Positions 26,347 through 32,652 of a DNA stretch of 34,257 nt are shown here, piece after piece. The DNA comes from a virus. Numbering within the stretch: the stretch's first letter is position 1; every line of letters starts with the position of its first letter. Where the stretch lies: positions 1 to 34,257 of the IMG/VR virus record IMGVR_UViG_3300017751_000088; one strand, 5' to 3'. Under the pieces are notes generated by a model that saw nothing but the letters and a program-made list of their open reading frames with translations, did not search any database and was not told where the DNA came from. Made by a program: the position numbers and the translations under genes.

Positions 26347-27535
26347 CTTCATCACCTTCAGTTGGTCTACCACCCTCATCTGGGTTGGCTGCACTCCCTG
26401 CTATGTTGGCAGGGACTCTAACATCATCTTGTCCTTCTAAAGCTTCAAAGCCTAATCTAGTTCTGGCTTCATTGATAGTAATAATACCACCATTTACTAA
26501 TGAACTATAGTACTGTGACTGATCTCTAAGCTCTGGTTGTAGAGCTGGGATATCTATAACTTCTTCTTTTATTTCGTATCCGAAGAAGCGGCTGTAAGCG
26601 TAGTTTATCTTTCTTACTATTGGTAAGATTGTTTCAAGATAATACATTCTCATATTAGGACGAATGTTTGCATTGTTTCCTGAGTCTAATAAGATAGGTG
26701 GGATACCCAATGCTTTCAATATAATTGTTTCGTTTTCTGTAATAGAAGATTGGAAGTCTAACTCTTTAAAGTTTACGTTAGAAATGCTATCAATCTCTAT
26801 ACCACCGTCAAGAATCAGAGGGCGTCTACCACCTGCGTCTGGACGATATCGAATGCTCCATGATTGAATCATTCGTTCTTTAATCTTTTCACTTAATGTA
26901 TTTGGGCTTTTTAGTACTAGTCCTGGTACTGCTCCGTTCTTAAAGAAGTTATCTTGAAACTTTCTCATTGAAGCAGTAAGGGCCATTGTTCGTACAGCGG
27001 GCTTCAGTCTTGAAGTACCTCGGAAAATAGAGTAAAAGGAATTTTCCTTAACGTGTATGATCTCGTCCGGGCCGTAGTCTACATCGTTGTATGTGTACTT
27101 CTCTATAAATGTTTTTGGGTCTGCGTGTATTGTTACGCTATCTGCAGGTAGATGATACAAATGAGCACCATCGTAGTATATAAAAATGTTTCCGTCTAGT
27201 AAATAGTCGGTAATTAGGTTTCTTTTAAAAGAGCTGACATCTTGAAATAAGTTAGGCTCTTTATTAAGTAGCTTATTTACAGTAGATCGTCTCATTCCTT
27301 TTTGAACGCCATTTGTTTGATTAGGCTGAACAACTACTGGAATCTCTGCTACGTCATCTACAATCATATTAACGCCGCGATTAACAATCTCTAGCGTTTC
27401 ATAGAACTGCTCGTAATTCTGAGTATACTCTCTAGAACCCTCTTTATCGTTACCAAAGTATTGCTGTATAGGATTCAATTTTTCCATGTCGGCTTCGTCA
27501 GCCTTATTACCAAAAATGTTACTATACCATGCCAT
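26333..27535 (-). CDS. Portal protein (HK97 family)
   Basis: 400 residues with the HK97-type portal pattern: an early ETLEIVNRGVNMIVDDVAEIPVVV segment, FKRNLITDYLLDGNIFIYYDG, PDEIIHVKEN, RGTSRLKPAVRTMALTASMRKFQDNFFKNGAVPG and KALGIPPILLDSG followed by an MRMYYLETILPIVRKIN helix. Known role: a dodecameric ring at the capsid vertex through which terminase packs DNA and to which the connector binds. The C-terminus is acidic and Gly-rich (GGRPTEGDEDGSD). It overlaps the HNH gene by 14 bases and lies in the usual place between terminase and protease-capsid. Confidence 0.94.
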   Translation of the reverse strand: MAWYSNIFGNKADEADMEKLNPIQQYFGNDKEGSREYTQNYEQFYETLEIVNRGVNMIVDDVAEIPVVVQPNQTNGVQKGMRRSTVNKLLNKEPNLFQDVSSFKRNLITDYLLDGNIFIYYDGAHLYHLPADSVTIHADPKTFIEKYTYNDVDYGPDEIIHVKENSFYSIFRGTSRLKPAVRTMALTASMRKFQDNFFKNGAVPGLVLKSPNTLSEKIKERMIQSWSIRYRPDAGGRRPLILDGGIEIDSISNVNFKELDFQSSITENETIILKALGIPPILLDSGNNANIRPNMRMYYLETILPIVRKINYAYSRFFGYEIKEEVIDIPALQPELRDQSQYYSSLVNGGIITINEARTRLGFEALEGQDDVRVPANIAGSAANPDEGGRPTEGDEDGSD

Positions 27536-27884
27536 GCTTTTCTCTTTGAATCTCTACCCAATTTTTCTGCTTGTTTGCAGTGCCTAAGCTAGGGTTTCTC
27601 CCATAAATGGAGTGTAACTGTAAGTGGTGAGCATTGCAGAGAGTTACCGTATGTTCGTATAACTCTGCTTGATGCTCTGCTATGAAGTCTTCTCTAAAAG
27701 AAAGCACATTCTTAGGGTCTAATTTGTTCTTTGCTACGTAATCATGTATAAGAGGAGCTAACGTATAAAAGTGGTGGAAGTCTAATTTAACTTTCTCTCC
27801 ACATATTCGGCATTCACTGCCTTTTTCATACTTGTTCTTTGCTTTGTCTCTTATGTATTTTACGATGTCTCTTTTTAAATCCAT
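27522..27884 (-). CDS. HNH endonuclease
   Basis: 120 residues with a clear HNH/zinc layout: C25-R-I-C28 (ECRICGEKV), F-H37-H38, and C83-N-A-H86-H87 followed by H91 (LQLHSIYGRNPS). The Cys pairs bind structural zinc and the His residues form the metal-dependent nuclease site. HNH proteins next to terminase are often required for DNA packaging in cohesive-end phages, where they act with the large terminase; this context suggests the same here. It has its own promoter only 14 bases ahead of the ATG and overlaps the portal gene. A free-standing homing nuclease is possible but less likely, because it is short and sits in the standard packaging position. Confidence 0.9.
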   Translation of the reverse strand: MDLKRDIVKYIRDKAKNKYEKGSECRICGEKVKLDFHHFYTLAPLIHDYVAKNKLDPKNVLSFREDFIAEHQAELYEHTVTLCNAHHLQLHSIYGRNPSLGTANKQKNWVEIQREKHGMV

Positions 27885-27898
27885 TTTCTAATACCAGA

Positions 27899-27927
27899 AT
27901 TATATCGAGTTTAAGGTACCATGTCAA
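27899..27927 (-). promoter_or_regulatory. Sigma70-type promoter before HNH-portal-capsid block
   Basis: TTGACA (27927-27922), 17 bases, TATAAT (27904-27899), preceded by AAAAATAATAT, on the minus strand between the terminase stop and the HNH ATG. Both hexamers are consensus. The start point would leave a leader of only about 7 bases before the ATG at 27884. Confidence 0.88.
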
Positions 27928-27949
27928 ATATTATTTTTGGATGGTGTCG

Positions 27950-29269
27950 TTAGAAGCCACTGTTTGATGTTTCAAACGAGTAAAGGGCGTACCTTAGCGC
28001 GTCTGCCATGTGTGAGGCTCTGTTATGTTTTGGTTTTTCTTTAAGTAGATTCGGGTTAGGATCCCACTGGTACTGGTCAAGTGCTGCTAAAGTTTCTGTG
28101 CAGGTCTGATCAATAAACAATCTGTCGTTATCAACTATTCCCTCTACTCTTGCAATACCATCTAGTATTGACTTCTTTGCGTTAATAGTGCTAATATCAT
28201 AATTTTGTGCAAAGTCGAATCGTGTCTGTTGAGCTGCGGAGTCAATAAAGATATAGTCTATATCCCACTTATCAATAAGTCTTTGTATTTCACCAGCGTG
28301 TTGCTCTGTTGTTTTTTCAGCGTCTAAGTACTCATCTAGTAAGTAGAACTTCTCTTCATCCCAGTCATAGCCAATTACACAAAATGCTGTCGGATCTCTA
28401 TAGCCTACGTCAAGGCCTGCAAATATATCAAGACGTTTAGTCTCCATTTGCTGAAAGTCTCCCGTGCACTTCTCGAAATCAAAGCTCCATACTTGACCTT
28501 CAAAGGTATTGAAATCAGCTTCGTACTCTTGTCGGAATTCTGCTTCTGACATACTCTTCCGAGCTTCTATAATATCATTCTCTGACATACGAGGATTAGA
28601 CTTGTAAGTAGCTTTTATAGATACCCACTCAGAGAATTGCTCATCAAAACCTCTATCGAAAAACTCTGCGAACCAGTTGTTGCGACCCCGTGGTGTGGAG
28701 ATAAAGATAGCTTTTGAATTGTCTTTATCTAGCGTGGGGCGTAGTGCTACGTTGAAAGCATCTTTACCGTCAGCTAGTGCTGCTTCGTCAAAAATAATTA
28801 AATCGTAGGATCTACCAACACAAGAGTCAACTTGGTTTACTGATCCCATGCGGATTGTAGAGCCGTTAGATATTTCTATAACCTTATCTTTTGCGTTATC
28901 TTTGGTAACTTCCAGATCGAAGTGTTTGATTAACGTTCGCTGTAGATCGAAAGAAATTTGAGATAGGGCATAGTTGGGGGACATAATAAGAATATTGGAA
29001 CCAGGAACAAGAGATACCAGTTGCCCAATAATATTCGCTATATAAGTTTTTCCCTGACGTCGTGAAACGGCAGCACAGACGAATCTATACTTAGGAGAGT
29101 TGATTGCATTTATAATAGCTACTTGGGAGGGGAGTGCCTCAATACCCAGTAAATCCATATAGGGCTCTACTGGGAGCTTGAGGAACTTATCGTGTGCTGG
29201 AAAGTCAAGAAGATAATCTGGGATTATATCTTGCCTACTAACTTCTATCATGCTTTGTACTTCCACCAT
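27950..29269 (-). CDS. terL: Terminase large subunit
   Basis: 439 residues. ATPase motifs: a Walker-A-type loop SRRQGKT (69-75), Walker B LIIFDEA (157-163) and a coupling motif near STPRGRNNW. The nuclease half has GLD287VGYRDPTAF, YIFID343SAA and the C-terminal HNRASHMADALRYAL, giving the acidic metal cluster of the RNase H-like fold. Known role: it docks on the portal, hydrolyses ATP to pump DNA and cuts the concatemer. The ATG at 29269 overlaps the upstream peptidase gene by 22 bases; an internal ATG at 29251 is an alternative. It lies downstream of small terminase but with ten other genes in between, an unusual separation. Confidence 0.96.
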   Translation of the reverse strand: MVEVQSMIEVSRQDIIPDYLLDFPAHDKFLKLPVEPYMDLLGIEALPSQVAIINAINSPKYRFVCAAVSRRQGKTYIANIIGQLVSLVPGSNILIMSPNYALSQISFDLQRTLIKHFDLEVTKDNAKDKVIEISNGSTIRMGSVNQVDSCVGRSYDLIIFDEAALADGKDAFNVALRPTLDKDNSKAIFISTPRGRNNWFAEFFDRGFDEQFSEWVSIKATYKSNPRMSENDIIEARKSMSEAEFRQEYEADFNTFEGQVWSFDFEKCTGDFQQMETKRLDIFAGLDVGYRDPTAFCVIGYDWDEEKFYLLDEYLDAEKTTEQHAGEIQRLIDKWDIDYIFIDSAAQQTRFDFAQNYDISTINAKKSILDGIARVEGIVDNDRLFIDQTCTETLAALDQYQWDPNPNLLKEKPKHNRASHMADALRYALYSFETSNSGF

Positions 29270-29676
29270 TTCCCTTTTAGTAGTTTTATAGCTACTGTTA
29301 AGGGATTAAAATATCTTGTATCGAAAACGTATCCGTAATCAATCATATCTGCTTGAGTAACTACTTTACCAAATATGTTGTCTGTCCAATCGTCTTCGAT
29401 CCGTAAAACTGCGTGTCCTCTATGAGGCTCTTTAACATAGCAGTAAGTAATCTGTGCTTTATAACTTATGAGCATCCACCAAAACTTAACTAAGCTTTCG
29501 TCGCAGTGCTGATACAAAGTAGTTAGTGCAAAATCTTCACAGTCGCCTTTATATCGTTTTAGTGTTCCTTCGCCCTCTGGCTTCATAATATACCAAGCAT
29601 CTCGCTTACCATATCGATCACCATCTTTGACGTAAATAAACTTTTCTTTTAAAGAAACTACTTTCTGCTCATCCAT
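29248..29676 (-). CDS. Transglutaminase-like cysteine peptidase
   Basis: 142 residues from the ATG at 29676; the longer open frame upstream runs out of frame through the EF-hand gene and is not real. Catalytic elements of the bacterial transglutaminase-like cysteine peptidase class are visible: C46 in YKGDCEDFALT, H88 in RGHAVLRI, and Asp95/96/99 a few residues later. WYIMKPEGEGTLKRY before the Cys is typical of the group. The substrate is unknown; possibilities are host envelope peptide linkages or processing of a phage or host protein. It lies between the EF-hand membrane protein and terminase, in a region rich in lysis-like small membrane proteins. A role in lysis is inference. Confidence 0.82.
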   Translation of the reverse strand: MDEQKVVSLKEKFIYVKDGDRYGKRDAWYIMKPEGEGTLKRYKGDCEDFALTTLYQHCDESLVKFWWMLISYKAQITYCYVKEPHRGHAVLRIEDDWTDNIFGKVVTQADMIDYGYVFDTRYFNPLTVAIKLLKGKWWKYKA

Positions 29677-29972
29677 GCGGATACTCCCATATATGCGCCC
29701 ACTACACCAGCCTGCGCTATGTAAAATAATCCTAGCAAGTCTGCTAGGGCTGCTACTCTTGATTCTGTTACTGCTGTGCTGAATAAAAGTGCGCTGAATC
29801 CAATCATAGAGAACATTGCTACCCACGCCATTCGTTTTTGAGCTTCTGACTTCTCTTCCCTCAATTCTATCTCTAGCATATCTTGGGCTCTTTTTATTTC
29901 TTCGTCGGACACAGTTCCGTCCCCATCTAAGTCAAATTGTGCGTATATTGAGTCTTTCTGTAACTGCTTCAT
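29658..29972 (-). CDS. Membrane protein with a canonical EF-hand (holin candidate)
   Basis: 104 residues. A complete calcium loop D14-L-D-G-D-G-T-V-S-D-E-E25 lies near the N-terminus (ligand positions 1, 3, 5, 7, 9, 12 all suitable). An amphipathic charged helix follows, then two hydrophobic membrane segments at about 47-66 and 74-97, and a short basic end (SAWMSRK). Two-span small membrane proteins with a charged tail resemble class II holins; an added EF-hand would make the protein sensitive to divalent cations, abundant in sea water. The ATG overlaps the upstream stop (ATGA), and the gene overlaps the peptidase gene by 19 bases. Function is inferred from topology. Confidence 0.8.
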   Translation of the reverse strand: MKQLQKDSIYAQFDLDGDGTVSDEEIKRAQDMLEIELREEKSEAQKRMAWVAMFSMIGFSALLFSTAVTESRVAALADLLGLFYIAQAGVVGAYMGVSAWMSRK

Positions 29973-30124
29973 TTACAATCACAGTCCTCACACTCGCAAG
30001 GGTCGCAACAACCACAACACTCGTTAGGAGAGTCGCTACCCAATAACTTCATGATGTCTTTGCGTTGCTGTTCTATCCTTTCAGCTTGCTGTCTAAGTTC
30101 AAATTCTTGAAGATCAGTTCTCAT
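29969..30124 (-). CDS. 51-residue protein with eight-cysteine C-terminus
   Basis: A short frame read from ATG 30124 to TGA 29969. The first 28 residues form a charged, Gln-rich helix (MRTDLQEFELRQQAERIEQQ). The last 16 residues read CCGCCDPCECEDCDCK: eight Cys with acidic residues between, like a metallothionein-type or zinc-binding tail. AGGGG lies about eight bases before the ATG, and the stop is joined to the next ATG by an ATGA overlap, which strongly argues that it is translated. It could bind zinc, copper or an iron-sulphur cluster, or be anchored through the cysteines. I do not recognise a family. Confidence 0.75.
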   Translation of the reverse strand: MRTDLQEFELRQQAERIEQQRKDIMKLLGSDSPNECCGCCDPCECEDCDCK

Positions 30125-30127
30125 AGA

Positions 30128-30577
30128 TTACCCCTTAACTAAGTTAATGATAAAGCCTATTATCAGAGGTACTAGAAAGATACTCACCCCTAAGGCTATA
30201 CTGCCTAGCTTAATCATATCAATTAGTTCTTTGCGCTCTTTTTGTTTGCGCCTTACTTCATCGAGTCTTCTTTTTCTAGCATTTGCTAGTTCTTGCATAG
30301 CGTCAGCGTACAAGGCTCCGTTGCCACTGATAGTGAAGAGATCTTTAATCTCTTTCATAGTTTCGTCTATTTGCTTCTTAGTTAATGCAGCTTGAATAGC
30401 ATCTTTTTCAGTTAACTTACCTGAATTAGATAAAGTCTGTAAGTCTACCTGTGCACTGCCTAAGCTAGTAAGAAACCCACTTATAGAAGATATATCATTA
30501 GTGGTAGAAGCTACCCTGTTTATCATCGAAGTAGCAGTATTGACCGCAGACATTATAGCTCCAAGCTCCATTAACAT
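30128..30577 (-). CDS. Membrane-anchored coiled-coil protein
   Basis: 149 residues. The first 60 are Ser/Thr/Ala-rich and helical (SAVNTATSMINRVASTTNDISSI), the middle is charged coiled coil (ALTKKQIDETMKEIKDLF; ELANARKRRLDEVRRKQKERKEL), and residues about 122-147 are one long hydrophobic segment (SIALGVSIFLVPLIIGF) ending in KG. This is tail-anchored topology with most of the protein on one side. No catalytic motif. It could be a virion protein, a spanin-like protein or a regulator of lysis. The start is ATG 30577, or ATG 30571 two codons later. It lies 3 bases before the Cys-rich gene. Confidence 0.7.
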   Translation of the reverse strand: MLMELGAIMSAVNTATSMINRVASTTNDISSISGFLTSLGSAQVDLQTLSNSGKLTEKDAIQAALTKKQIDETMKEIKDLFTISGNGALYADAMQELANARKRRLDEVRRKQKERKELIDMIKLGSIALGVSIFLVPLIIGFIINLVKG

Positions 30578-30583
30578 TTAGCA

Positions 30584-30889
30584 TCACCATTTAACCTTGT
30601 CCGCCCAATATGCAGCTGACATCTTGCCCTTAGCAATATTCTTTGCGTGGCGTGCTTTGAAACTCTTTCTTTTTGCTTTCATTGCAGCTGATTCACCCGC
30701 TTTAGGCTTACCTGCTGTTTTAGCTCCTTTCTGTCCGAATCGAATAGTCTTTACTTTAGCGCCTACTTTAGCCACAACGATGTGTGACTTTTTGGCATGT
30801 CCCGGTGTTCTCTTTGGCTTGTTATAGCCTGCTACACCAGCTTTCTTTAATCTTGAATCCTTCTTCTTACTTTTTCTTTTTACTGCCAC
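30584..30889 (-). CDS. Basic conserved phage protein (DUF6321-type)
   Basis: 101 residues starting with GTG at 30889, inside the 3' end of the upstream gene (overlap 23 bases). The sequence is very rich in Lys (MAVKRKSKKKDSRLKKAG) and has the pattern GYNKPKRTPGHAKKSHIVVAKVG, TIRFGQKGAKTAG and a C-terminal KSFKARHAKNIAKGKMSAA plus YWADKVKW. I associate this with a small family found in marine and cyanobacterial phages, labelled DUF6321 as I recall. Function is unknown. The high positive charge suggests nucleic-acid binding, perhaps packaged with the genome. Confidence 0.75.
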   Translation of the reverse strand: MAVKRKSKKKDSRLKKAGVAGYNKPKRTPGHAKKSHIVVAKVGAKVKTIRFGQKGAKTAGKPKAGESAAMKAKRKSFKARHAKNIAKGKMSAAYWADKVKW

Positions 30890-31133
30890 GTTTTTTTCTC
30901 TTCACAAAGGTGCTAACATTAGTTGGCTTACCACCTGAGTTACTTGCCGCTCGTTTTCTACGAACAGCTGACTTTCGCTGCTTTTCAGTAAGGCCAGCGG
31001 CTTTGGCCTTTGGAAGACATTTTGGGTATTTTTTCTTTCCTGATTTGCTTCTTCCGCATTTTTCAAAGCCGCCGCCTTTTTTAGGTCTGGATATGTCTAC
31101 CCACTCTTCCTTAAACCATTTCTTTAAACTCAC
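30867..31133 (-). CDS. Basic Cys-containing phage protein (DUF5872-type)
   Basis: 88 residues starting with GTG at 31133 after a GGAGAT ribosome site. The pattern KKWFKEEWVDISRPKKGGGF, KCGRSKSGKKKYPKCLPKAKAAGLT, QRKSAVRRKRAAS and GGKPTNVSTFVKRKKR matches a small phage family that I recall as DUF5872. Two Cys (KCGR and YPKC) may bind a metal or each other. It is strongly basic. It lies in a run of five short basic genes; its 3' end overlaps the next gene by 23 bases. Function is unknown. DNA binding is inferred from charge only. Confidence 0.75.
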   Translation of the reverse strand: MSLKKWFKEEWVDISRPKKGGGFEKCGRSKSGKKKYPKCLPKAKAAGLTEKQRKSAVRRKRAASNSGGKPTNVSTFVKRKKRGSKKKK

Positions 31134-31151
31134 GGTCTATCTCCTATGGCC

Positions 31152-31310
31152 TCACTTTTTCTTTTTCATGATGGCTTTGCGAAGTGCTGGTGGTAGTTTC
31201 TTCTGAGCTGCTGTCAAACCCTTCTTCTTGCTAGGAGACTTCTTAGCCTTTCCTTTCTTAGCTGGGCGTCCTCTTTTCTTTCCGTATGTTCCTTTTCCTG
31301 CTGGCATCAT
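31152..31310 (-). CDS. 52-residue lysine-rich protein
   Basis: Frame from ATG 31310 (a second ATG follows directly) to TGA 31152. About a third of residues are Lys or Arg. It contains KKRGRPAKKGKAKK, with an R-G-R-P core as in AT-hook DNA-binding motifs, and ends LRKAIMKKKK. The start overlaps the upstream stop (ATGATG/TGA), and GGGGAGCAA precedes it. Binding to AT-rich DNA in the minor groove is a reasonable inference from the motif; a structural role in condensed DNA is also possible. No family is known to me. Confidence 0.7.
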   Translation of the reverse strand: MMPAGKGTYGKKRGRPAKKGKAKKSPSKKKGLTAAQKKLPPALRKAIMKKKK

Positions 31311-31492
31311 TTGCTCCCCATGCGGTACTTACCGCCTTTGGCTTTATAAGTTTTTACAAGCCATCCATTTGCATAAGCTGAAGGGTAAACAGCAAACTTT
31401 CGTTTAGTCTGTGCCTTCACTCTTGCATAAAGTTTTTTATTAGTAGGAATCGGCTTTTTCTTTGCCGTCTTTCGTTTCTTACGAACCGCCAC
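31307..31492 (-). CDS. 61-residue basic phage protein (YPSAYANGWLV motif)
   Basis: 61 residues with GTG start at 31492 directly after the upstream TAA. Pattern: a basic head (MAVRKKRKTAKKKPIPTNKK), then LYARVKAQTKRKFAVYPSAYANGWLVKTYKAKGGKYR. The VKAxxKRKFxVYPSAYANxWLVKxYKxxGGxYR stretch is highly conserved in marine phages in my memory. Its function is not known; a nucleic-acid-binding fold is suggested by charge and conserved aromatics. It is one of five clustered small genes, all translationally coupled. Confidence 0.75.
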   Translation of the reverse strand: MAVRKKRKTAKKKPIPTNKKLYARVKAQTKRKFAVYPSAYANGWLVKTYKAKGGKYRMGSK

Positions 31493-31651
31493 TTAAATCT
31501 CTACTGACTTATCCTCTTCTATTTTAGTGAGGACTTCTTTCTTTTCTTCTAGAGTGCCAGCTTCATACGCTTCTGCGTCTTTTTGACTAGAGAAACCTTT
31601 CTTTTGGTCGCCTTTAATAGCCCACCAAGTTCCTTTCTTTTGTTCTGCCAT
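31493..31651 (-). CDS. 52-residue charged protein
   Basis: Frame from ATG 31651 to TAA 31493, two bases after the upstream stop, with GGAGAATC just before the ATG. The sequence MAEQKKGTWWAIKGDQKKGFSS has a Trp-Trp pair, followed by a charged helix (KDAEAYEAGTLEEKKEVL). The WxIKGDQKKGFSSQKDAEAYEAG layout resembles short SPOR-like or LysM-like segments, but this is too weak for a call. The stop is followed at once by the GTG of the next gene. The protein is short but its tight packing between genes supports reality. Confidence 0.65.
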   Translation of the reverse strand: MAEQKKGTWWAIKGDQKKGFSSQKDAEAYEAGTLEEKKEVLTKIEEDKSVEI

Positions 31652-31653
31652 GA

Positions 31654-31956
31654 TTATTCTCCATAACCGTGCGGAGTTTCCGCTTCTAACTTAGTCTCGA
31701 GAACTCTTACTCGTAGTTCCAGCTCTCTAACTCTTTTGATATTGTCCTGTACCTCGGGTGGTGGTGAAAACTCGTCTATCCAAGTATCGTTTTCCTCTAT
31801 CTCGGTGACTGCGGCAGCCATGTTATGCTCTAGGAAAGATATTCTTTCTGTAATGCCTGTGTAGGCCCAGACGGATACCGCAGTAAATGTTACTAATCCA
31901 ATAAGATTCTTTAAAGGTATAGCTAGTTCTGTGGCTTCATTTATCTTAGTAGCCAT
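31654..31956 (-). CDS. Small membrane protein with C-terminal coiled coil
   Basis: 100 residues. One hydrophobic segment at about 16-34 (LKNLIGLVTFTAVSVWAYTG), then a predicted coiled coil (TERISFLEHNMAAAVTEIEEN and, near the end, VRELELRVRVLETKLEAE). The end is PHGYGE. One membrane span with a long C-terminal coiled coil could be a spanin-like, holin-like or superinfection protein. It starts two bases after the upstream gene and two bases before the next. No recognised family. Confidence 0.7.
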   Translation of the reverse strand: MATKINEATELAIPLKNLIGLVTFTAVSVWAYTGITERISFLEHNMAAAVTEIEENDTWIDEFSPPPEVQDNIKRVRELELRVRVLETKLEAETPHGYGE

Positions 31957-31958
31957 AA

Positions 31959-32165
31959 CTAAGTTTGGGTAGCGACAGCCACAACTATGCCGGCTAGAAA
32001 TATTACAAGAGTTCCTAGCCCGGCCATTTGTCGCTGCTCCATTCTTACGAGTTGCTCTTCAATGCGGTCAAATCGAGTAAAGGTAGTTTTCCATCTTTCC
32101 TCGCATTGGACCTCATGTTCTCGCAACTCCATTTTCACTTTAAGTACTTCATCATCAGTTAACAT
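31959..32165 (-). CDS. Small tail-anchored membrane protein (holin-like)
   Basis: 68 residues: a charged coiled coil (LKVKMELREHEVQCEERWK; RFDRIEEQLVRMEQRQ) followed by one hydrophobic segment at about 48-66 (GLGTLVIFLAGIVVAVATQT) that ends the protein. This tail-anchored topology occurs in small phage holins and haemolysin-XhlA-like proteins (N-terminal coiled coil, C-terminal span). The ATG at 32165 overlaps the 3' end of the small terminase gene by 11 bases. With the neighbouring one- and two-span proteins it may form the lysis module. Function is inferred from topology. Confidence 0.65.
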   Translation of the reverse strand: MLTDDEVLKVKMELREHEVQCEERWKTTFTRFDRIEEQLVRMEQRQMAGLGTLVIFLAGIVVAVATQT

Positions 32166-32616
32166 CTTTTAATAACTTTTCCATGAGCTTACCGTAGTTG
32201 CCCTGGCCGAAAGGTACACCTTCATTAATCTGGACATTAGTCTGACTTCTTACATTAGTTTGATTGAGTTTTTCGAGTTCCGCTTGCGCTTTAATCTCAT
32301 CCATTCTCATCTTGTGTGCCATTTGTAACAGATCAGCCAAATCTTTACTAGAGTAGACGCCAGTTTCCTTAGCTTCTTCTAGTTTGTTTTCAATCATTTC
32401 GTCTAGTACACTTGCAATATTATTCTTATTGCGGTAGCCCATGTCTAAATAAACGGTATCAATATATTTCTTGACCTCTCGCTTATTTAACAACTCTACT
32501 ACTTTATTTTCAGGTACCCCTAAATACTGGGTGACCCCGGTGATGTTTCCGAACTGCAAATAAGAGTTCGCAACTTCGAGTCCCTCTGGGGATATTGTAG
32601 TTAATTCTTTAGCCAT
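32155..32616 (-). CDS. terS: Terminase small subunit
   Basis: 153 residues from ATG 32616 (MAKELTTISPEGLEV); a longer frame to 32652 would lie within the promoter and is rejected. The N-terminal 60 residues form a helix-turn-helix pattern (GNITGVTQYLGVPENKVVELLNK), followed by VKKYIDTVYLDMGYRNKNN and a helical oligomerisation part with LADLLQMAHKMRMDEIKA, then a C-terminal tail to LLKDVN. Known role: the ring-forming subunit that recognises the packaging site and recruits the large subunit. It is the first gene of the minus-strand late unit and lies next to the palindrome-rich divergent gap, as expected if cos is nearby. With the -10 box only seven bases upstream, its mRNA should have almost no leader. 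Confidence 0.8.
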   Translation of the reverse strand: MAKELTTISPEGLEVANSYLQFGNITGVTQYLGVPENKVVELLNKREVKKYIDTVYLDMGYRNKNNIASVLDEMIENKLEEAKETGVYSSKDLADLLQMAHKMRMDEIKAQAELEKLNQTNVRSQTNVQINEGVPFGQGNYGKLMEKLLKDVN

Positions 32617-32623
32617 GGTTAGA

Positions 32624-32652
32624 ATTATAGGGGAACCGGCATCAATTGTCAA
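32624..32652 (-). promoter_or_regulatory. Sigma70-type promoter before small terminase
   Basis: TTGACA (32652-32647), 17 bases, TATAAT (32629-32624), preceded by AAAAATAATTC, on the minus strand. The hexamers and spacing are perfect. The -10 box ends seven bases before the ATG at 32616, so the transcript should begin at or within a few bases of the start codon. Confidence 0.9.

Noticed and set aside
27522-27884. Homing endonuclease or intron-encoded nuclease
   Set aside because: No interrupted gene, intron or repeat surrounds it; it occupies the usual packaging HNH position and has its own promoter.
29677-29826. Longer N-terminus for the peptidase (start at 29826)
   Set aside because: The extra 50 residues overlap the EF-hand gene out of frame; GGAG precedes the ATG at 29676.
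32617-32652. Extended N-terminus of small terminase (MTIDAGSPI...)
   Set aside because: The extra codons are the spacer and boxes of a perfect promoter; the initiating codon would lie at the -35.
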